A DNA stretch of 52,984 nucleotides. It comes from Branchiostoma floridae. Taxonomy: Eukaryota; Chordata; Leptocardii; Amphioxiformes; Branchiostomatidae. Under the pieces are notes generated by a model. That model was not told where the DNA came from and did no database searches. It saw only the letters and a program-made list of their open reading frames with translations. The stretch covers positions 996,005-1,048,988 of the forward strand of contig NC_049997.1 in NCBI RefSeq assembly GCF_000003815.2, read 5' to 3'. The translations under genes were made by a program, and so were the position numbers. This document shows, one piece after another, positions 52,201 through 52,984 of this stretch (position 1 is its first letter; every line of letters begins with the position of its first letter).

Positions 52201-52755
52201 TAAGACCGATTTGATTGTGGCAGAAAGATGTGAACAAATGTAAACGCACAATACTTTTCGCTACTTTATCTATTTCGCTACTCTTCGTTTTTTTCCGATT
52301 CCTACCTATTAAAAGCTAGTTTACCTTTATCCGCGTGATTACTTTTATTCGCTGCTTTCAAAAATATGGTATCTATTTATGTCAAGTCGACAGGTGGTGT
52401 TTTTTAATTTCAATATTCGAAAATGTTTTGAAAATATTGCACCCCTGTGTATCGACTTGATATCATTTTTATACCAAATGTTTTTAAGACCAACGGATTT
52501 GTTACTCCACAGATAGAGGTGAAATAACGTCTTACGATACAAAGAGCAAGCAAGCTTCATATCATCGATACTATATTGTCATTTTTCCGTTGCTTCATTT
52601 AATAATGGACGAATATATTTTCTGGTTTCCTTGAAATATAGATATCTGTTACCATCGACGTAACTGACACCAATGACAACACACCAGTCTTCAGCGCTCA
52701 GTCATACGTCGGACACATTGCTGAAAATGCGACGGCTGATGATTTTGTCATTTTC
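25038..52755 (+). CDS. Mucin-EGF-TSP1-cadherin giant adhesion protein (23 exons, open at 3' end)
   Basis: The 23 exons join in frame to 1827 residues with no stop. Order: signal peptide; Thr/Ser-rich mucin domain of about 500 residues; 14 EGF modules and 4 TSP1 modules arranged EGF-EGF then four times (EGF-EGF-EGF-TSP1); a short linker; at least three cadherin repeats that continue outside the window. Most EGF modules are of the calcium-binding type (D-x-D-E-C start, C-x-D/N-x4-Y/F-x-C hydroxylation pattern). All junctions from exon 1 to exon 21 are phase 1; later cadherin junctions are phase 0. The product should be secreted or membrane-anchored at the cell surface; the anchor is not in the window. 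I do not recognise this domain order from any named family. Confidence 0.88.
25973..26292 (-). repeat. MITE-like element, family F3, copy 3 (inverted)
   Basis: Ends taaagctaagggcacaaccc and gggttgtgcccttagctta. The interior matches copy 2 (7049-7374) in the opposite orientation, for example aatccgacggattttggagc. Confidence 0.75.
26590..26720. repeat. F4-related fragment
   Basis: Phrases such as gcactgcggggtttgttcac and atattgcgcaatacgtgaaa recall the F4 element. Diverged, weak call. Confidence 0.4.
27091..27190. other. Assembly gap, 100 N
   Basis: Run of N inside intron 1. Confidence 0.95.
27893..29611 (+). CDS. Exon 2: mucin domain and EGF1
   Basis: 1719 bases in one exon, acceptor aaactatag, donor gtaaga, phase 1 at both ends. 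About 500 residues are Thr/Ser-rich, a dense target for O-glycosylation and so an extended stalk. From about 28200 to 29310 there are 14 repeats of mostly 27 residues ([26 protein letters not shown]). After a short PCSCPS patch the exon ends with an EGF module, [12 protein letters not shown] to YCEG, with all six cysteines. The opposite strand is open for 441 codons only because the 81-bp repeat keeps all frames free of stops. Confidence 0.92.
28200..29310 (+). repeat. 81-bp coding minisatellite in the mucin domain
   Basis: Fourteen units, twelve of 25-28 codons and two short ones of 21 codons. The outermost units (first, thirteenth, fourteenth) are an [10 protein letters not shown] subtype and the inner ones [11 protein letters not shown] three-unit block (short unit, [10 protein letters not shown] unit, standard unit) occurs twice in a row, showing a higher-order duplication. 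Confidence 0.9.
29674..29702 (+). repeat. (TTCT)n microsatellite
   Basis: Short simple repeat directly visible in the sequence. Confidence 0.9.
29806..31155. repeat. Direct tandem duplication, 673-674-bp unit
   Basis: Copy A is about 29806-30479 and copy B about 30480-31155. Shared blocks include gagccagccaatcagcgcc, catgcatattacagccttac and gaggtagcggacggtacgca at constant spacing. Each copy has a CCAAT-type motif about 60 bases upstream of gtatataca. No ORF is conserved between copies. Confidence 0.88.
31771..31998. mobile_element. Foldback MITE with 8-bp target-site duplication
   Basis: Element 31779-31990 starts tactctccaagc and ends gcttggagagtac. The two halves are inverted copies over about 85 bases (ttatcgggctttctattttg / aaaatagaaagcccgataaa). 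It is flanked by identical acagtacc at 31771-31778 and 31991-31998. An 8-bp duplication fits the hAT superfamily; no transposase is present. Confidence 0.8.
32976..33098 (+). CDS. Exon 3: EGF2
   Basis: 41 codons, phase 1 at both ends (acceptor cttttctag, donor gtggga, a weak donor). [12 protein letters not shown] to FNCTG, six cysteines, calcium-binding type ([10 protein letters not shown]). Confidence 0.85.
33119..33470 (+). repeat. Long interrupted (GT)n tract
   Basis: About 350 bases of TG-rich simple sequence starting 20 bases after the exon 3 donor. It creates long false ORFs rich in Cys and Val. Likely polymorphic. Confidence 0.92.
33666..33794 (+). CDS. Exon 4: EGF3 (block 1, type A)
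   Basis: 43 codons, acceptor actctcag, donor gtatag, phase 1-1. [18 protein letters not shown] to FVCEG. The extra residues in [10 protein letters not shown] distinguish type A modules. The fourth residue is Gln instead of the usual Glu. Confidence 0.9.
34023..34148 (+). CDS. Exon 5: EGF4 (block 1, type B)
   Basis: 42 codons, acceptor accatag, donor gtgagt, phase 1-1. [13 protein letters not shown] to SICIG; hydroxylation pattern [10 protein letters not shown]. Confidence 0.92.
34149..35331 (+). other. Intron 5 of the giant gene
   Basis: No gene seen. Its last 500 or so bases are a diverged version of the introns before exons 10 and 14 (phrase gattcgattgtagaagcg), showing that the block was copied with its introns. 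Confidence 0.6.
35332..35445 (+). CDS. Exon 6: EGF5 (block 1, type C)
   Basis: 38 codons, acceptor ctccttag, donor gtgagc, phase 1-1. [16 protein letters not shown], hydroxylation pattern [10 protein letters not shown], end SGDVCNI. Six cysteines. Confidence 0.92.
35446..36210 (+). other. Intron 6
   Basis: Homologous to the introns before exons 11 and 15 (phrase gatgtacta, cccgatttgcataattca). No gene seen. Confidence 0.6.
36211..36384 (+). CDS. Exon 7: TSP1 module 1
   Basis: 58 codons, acceptor tgtttcag, donor gtagac, phase 1-1. It begins with a W-S-S-W-S-S-W run suited to C-mannosylation, then [18 protein letters not shown] (basic strand) and DTDWEEC. It lacks the C-S-x-T-C-G fucosylation site of standard TSP1 modules and has five cysteines, not six. 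Confidence 0.88.
36385..37145 (+). repeat. Intron 7, conserved repeat block R1
   Basis: Nearly identical to intron 11 (41698-42458) and, apart from an insertion, intron 15 (44955-46286). It carries inverted motifs around caggtccaggtctggacct and caggtccgttttt, with tctggacctgtcta, near 36440-36780, probably an old transposon that was already present before the blocks multiplied. Confidence 0.7.
37146..37274 (+). CDS. Exon 8: EGF6 (block 2, type A)
   Basis: 43 codons, acceptor aatcatag, donor gtaaga. [18 protein letters not shown], then [11 protein letters not shown], to FRCKG. Close to exons 12 and 16. Confidence 0.92.
37275..37956 (+). other. Intron 8
   Basis: Nearly identical to intron 12 (42588-43263). 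No gene seen. Confidence 0.7.
37957..38097 (+). CDS. Exon 9: EGF7 (block 2, type B)
   Basis: 47 codons, acceptor tttgacag, donor gtgagt. [19 protein letters not shown], pattern [10 protein letters not shown], then a long C5-C6 loop [12 protein letters not shown]. The acidic insertion makes it five residues longer than exon 5. Confidence 0.92.
38098..38828 (+). other. Intron 9
   Basis: Nearly identical to intron 13 (43405-44137). No gene seen. Confidence 0.7.
38829..38942 (+). CDS. Exon 10: EGF8 (block 2, type C)
   Basis: 38 codons, acceptor ctccttag, donor gtgagt. [16 protein letters not shown] to SGDVCNI, six cysteines. Confidence 0.92.
39190..41242. mobile_element. 2.05-kb insertion found only in block 2
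   Basis: Comparison with the matching intron of block 3 (44252-44780) shows continuous homology up to atgtttatt at 39189 and from tttggattgtgg at 41243. The insert starts with the palindrome acctgcatgtatgcaggt. Inside are four diverged units of about 160 bases (39215-39830, each with gcttgaacttgacatt-type phrases), a (TA)n tract (40232-40277) and three units of 245 bases (40410-41085). No ORF of note. Insertion at a TT without long target duplication could suit a Helitron-like (Helentron) element, but that is speculative. Confidence 0.6.
40410..41085. repeat. Three 245-bp tandem units with inverted ATGCAAAT pairs
   Basis: Anchor phrase aattaatgaggaaagtt recurs at intervals of 245-246 bases. 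Each unit has attatgcaaat and atttgcataat facing each other about 10-15 bases apart, the POU octamer in inverted orientation. Confidence 0.8.
41524..41697 (+). CDS. Exon 11: TSP1 module 2
   Basis: 58 codons, acceptor tatttcag, donor gtagac. Almost identical to exon 7 (Ala to Thr near the start, Asn to Thr before the fourth cysteine). Confidence 0.9.
42459..42587 (+). CDS. Exon 12: EGF9 (block 3, type A)
   Basis: 43 codons, acceptor aatcatag, donor gtaaga. Differs from exon 8 mainly at CENMIG to CKNIIG. Confidence 0.92.
43264..43404 (+). CDS. Exon 13: EGF10 (block 3, type B)
   Basis: 47 codons, acceptor ttgacag, donor gtgagt. Differs from exon 9 at one visible residue (VSTDEEE to VSFDEEE). 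Confidence 0.92.
44138..44251 (+). CDS. Exon 14: EGF11 (block 3, type C)
   Basis: 38 codons, acceptor ctcattag, donor gtgagc. [16 protein letters not shown] to SGDVCNI. Confidence 0.92.
44252..44780 (+). other. Intron 14
   Basis: The uninterrupted version of intron 10 and the reference for the 2-kb insertion. No gene seen. Confidence 0.75.
44781..44954 (+). CDS. Exon 15: TSP1 module 3
   Basis: 58 codons, acceptor tgtttcag, donor gtagac. Differs from exon 11 at FCRVSNG to FCRESNG. Confidence 0.9.
45262..45838. mobile_element. 0.58-kb insertion in intron 15 with a CCAAT palindrome
   Basis: Absent from the otherwise matching introns 7 and 11. It includes near-palindromic arms at 45637-45748: gtgtgtatcgctacttttga / ttggtcaaaatgaatcg on the left and cgattcattctgaccaatc / gagcgatacacac on the right, so a CCAAT-type box faces outward on each arm. 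No ORF. Confidence 0.65.
46287..46415 (+). CDS. Exon 16: EGF12 (block 4, type A)
   Basis: 43 codons, acceptor aatcacag, donor gtaagc. [18 protein letters not shown], then [11 protein letters not shown], to FRCEG. Confidence 0.92.
46459..46764 (+). mobile_element. tRNA-derived SINE with 14-bp target-site duplication
   Basis: Element 46473-46750. A pol III A-box-like ggcgtgacgtaactggtaca and B-box-like gagttcgatcccc lie near its 5' end; the 3' part has tcacccaggtgtaaaaatgg and cttcggtcggggatgtg, and an A-rich tail. Flanks gaaatatcacgaat (46459-46472) and gaaataccacgaat (46751-46764) are a target duplication with one mismatch. The matching introns 8 and 12 lack it. Confidence 0.85.
47351..47586 (+). 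mobile_element. SINE inserted across a splice acceptor
   Basis: Element 47361-47576, with an A-box-like gcgtggcgcaacggcg and a B-box-like ggtcctgagttggatac, ending in a T-run. It is flanked by perfect 10-base copies tcttacagat at 47351-47360 and 47577-47586. The right copy is the intron 16/exon 17 junction (cag|at), so the insertion duplicated the 3' splice site. Confidence 0.82.
47585..47725 (+). CDS. Exon 17: EGF13 (block 4, type B)
   Basis: 47 codons, acceptor tttcttacag, donor gtgagt. [19 protein letters not shown], long loop [12 protein letters not shown]. Its acceptor is the downstream copy of a SINE target duplication. Confidence 0.9.
48129..48242 (+). CDS. Exon 18: EGF14 (block 4, type C)
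   Basis: 38 codons, acceptor tcttgcag, donor gtacgt. [16 protein letters not shown] to SGEHCEY. Much more diverged from exons 6, 10 and 14 than they are from one another. Confidence 0.9.
48243..48861 (+). other. Intron 18
   Basis: Unlike introns 6, 10 and 14. No gene or repeat seen. Confidence 0.65.
48862..49035 (+). CDS. Exon 19: TSP1 module 4 (diverged)
   Basis: 58 codons, acceptor tttctcag, donor gtttgt. [35 protein letters not shown]. Same length and Trp pattern as the other TSP1 exons but with four cysteines. Confidence 0.88.
49036..49399 (+). other. Intron 19
   Basis: No gene seen. Confidence 0.65.
49400..49480 (+). CDS. Exon 20: linker to the cadherin region
   Basis: 27 codons, acceptor ttcacag, donor gtaagc, phase 1-1. 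[20 protein letters not shown], then YTVGDEG. The GYTVGDE segment resembles the start of a cadherin repeat. Confidence 0.8.
49481..49992 (+). other. Intron 20
   Basis: AT-rich, no gene seen. Confidence 0.65.
49993..51029 (+). CDS. Exon 21: cadherin repeats (long exon)
   Basis: 1037 bases, acceptor gtcaccag, donor gtaaga; starts phase 1, ends phase 0. The first repeat is poorly conserved ([18 protein letters not shown] recognisable). The second has STSKTLDRE and the linker [11 protein letters not shown]. The third has [28 protein letters not shown] and SARDNGTVP but lacks a DxNDN linker ([16 protein letters not shown]). A fourth starts [10 protein letters not shown]. Unlike the rest of the gene, these repeats share one exon. 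Confidence 0.92.
51030..52031 (+). other. Intron 21
   Basis: Contains an F1 copy at 51774-51990. No gene seen. Confidence 0.65.
51774..51990. repeat. F1 foldback family copy
   Basis: Shares aagagattcatcagtca, ttcgatggctatcag and cagttctcgcgagag with 3570-3760, 4597-4848 and 20405-20600; ends about 40 bases before exon 22. Confidence 0.6.
52032..52139 (+). CDS. Exon 22: cadherin repeat, strands E-F
   Basis: 36 codons, acceptor gtattag, donor gtacga, phase 0-0. [17 protein letters not shown] then [19 protein letters not shown] is the cadherin LDRE motif. Confidence 0.88.
52140..52641 (+). other. Intron 22
   Basis: AT-rich, no gene seen. Confidence 0.65.
52642..52755 (+). CDS. Exon 23: cadherin linker DTNDNTPVF
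   Basis: 38 codons, acceptor aaatatag, donor gtaagt, phase 0-0. [18 protein letters not shown] then [17 protein letters not shown]. The end lies inside the first strands of the next repeat, as in exons 2 and 7 of the upstream cadherin gene. The coding region continues beyond the window. Confidence 0.9.
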
Positions 52756-52984
52756 GTAAGTAAAATGCTGTATTATGATACTAGTCTCATTTGTTCATAC
52801 GTTACATTACCAGTCTGCTTCTTTGTACACAGCTATGTGTTTTATTCAACGACCTGTCAACTTCCTCAGGCAAATTCTGACGTGTTCGCATTGCCTATAA
52901 TAGTGCCAAACGTAAACTTTAGATGTTAAATGCAGCGTTTGGGACCGCATTTGTATACAGCGACAGCTATGCTGTAGTTCAATG
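52756..52984 (+). other. Start of intron 23
   Basis: No further exon found before the right edge. Confidence 0.6.

Noticed and set aside
1-52984. CRISPR arrays, operons or prokaryotic elements
   Set aside because: None seen. The direct repeats present are coding minisatellites, duplicated exon blocks or tandem intron repeats.

Overview
The window is eukaryotic and metazoan: all genes are split by GT/AG introns, intergenic and intronic DNA is full of small foldback elements and tRNA-derived SINEs, and the proteins are animal adhesion molecules and a neuropeptide receptor. The kisspeptin-type receptor, the domain-shuffled EGF/TSP1/cadherin protein and the SINE/MITE content point to an invertebrate deuterostome, most likely a cephalochordate (amphioxus). 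The species is an inference. All three genes are on the + strand.

Layout. (1) 1-13380: the last 18 exons (931 residues, open at the left edge) of a transmembrane cadherin: about 5.5 cadherin repeats, one membrane helix (exon 9690-9795) and a tail of about 300 residues ending in a proline-rich heptad-repeat, acidic exon. (2) 13381-17196: 3' UTR and intergenic DNA with tandem repeats and a MITE. (3) 17197-24183: a rhodopsin-family GPCR resembling kisspeptin receptors (KISS1R/GPR54). Five exons are inferred. The one carrying TM6 falls in a 100-N gap, but its last nine bases and splice donor survive. The third exon is preceded by four tandem copies of its own 5' end, each with an acceptor-like AG and an early stop. 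(4) 24184-25037: intergenic, with a Penelope-like remnant that carries a complete-looking hammerhead ribozyme on the - strand. (5) 25038 to beyond the right edge: a giant gene (23 exons, at least 1827 residues) with a signal peptide, a Thr/Ser mucin domain of about 14 repeats, 14 EGF modules and 4 TSP1 modules arranged as two EGFs plus four copies of an EGF-EGF-EGF-TSP1 block, then cadherin repeats that continue off the window.

How it fits together. The two cadherin genes lie in the same orientation around the receptor gene and have introns at similar points in the cadherin fold, so they may be related. All intron junctions from the signal-peptide exon to the end of the TSP1 blocks are phase 1, so any of those exons or blocks can be lost or duplicated in frame, and the sequence shows that this happened repeatedly. 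Copies 2 and 3 are nearly identical even in their introns, and insertions found in only one copy (a 2-kb block, two SINEs, a 0.58-kb block) date those events after the duplication. I saw no retrotransposon or transposase ORF, no prokaryotic feature and no convincing - strand protein gene.
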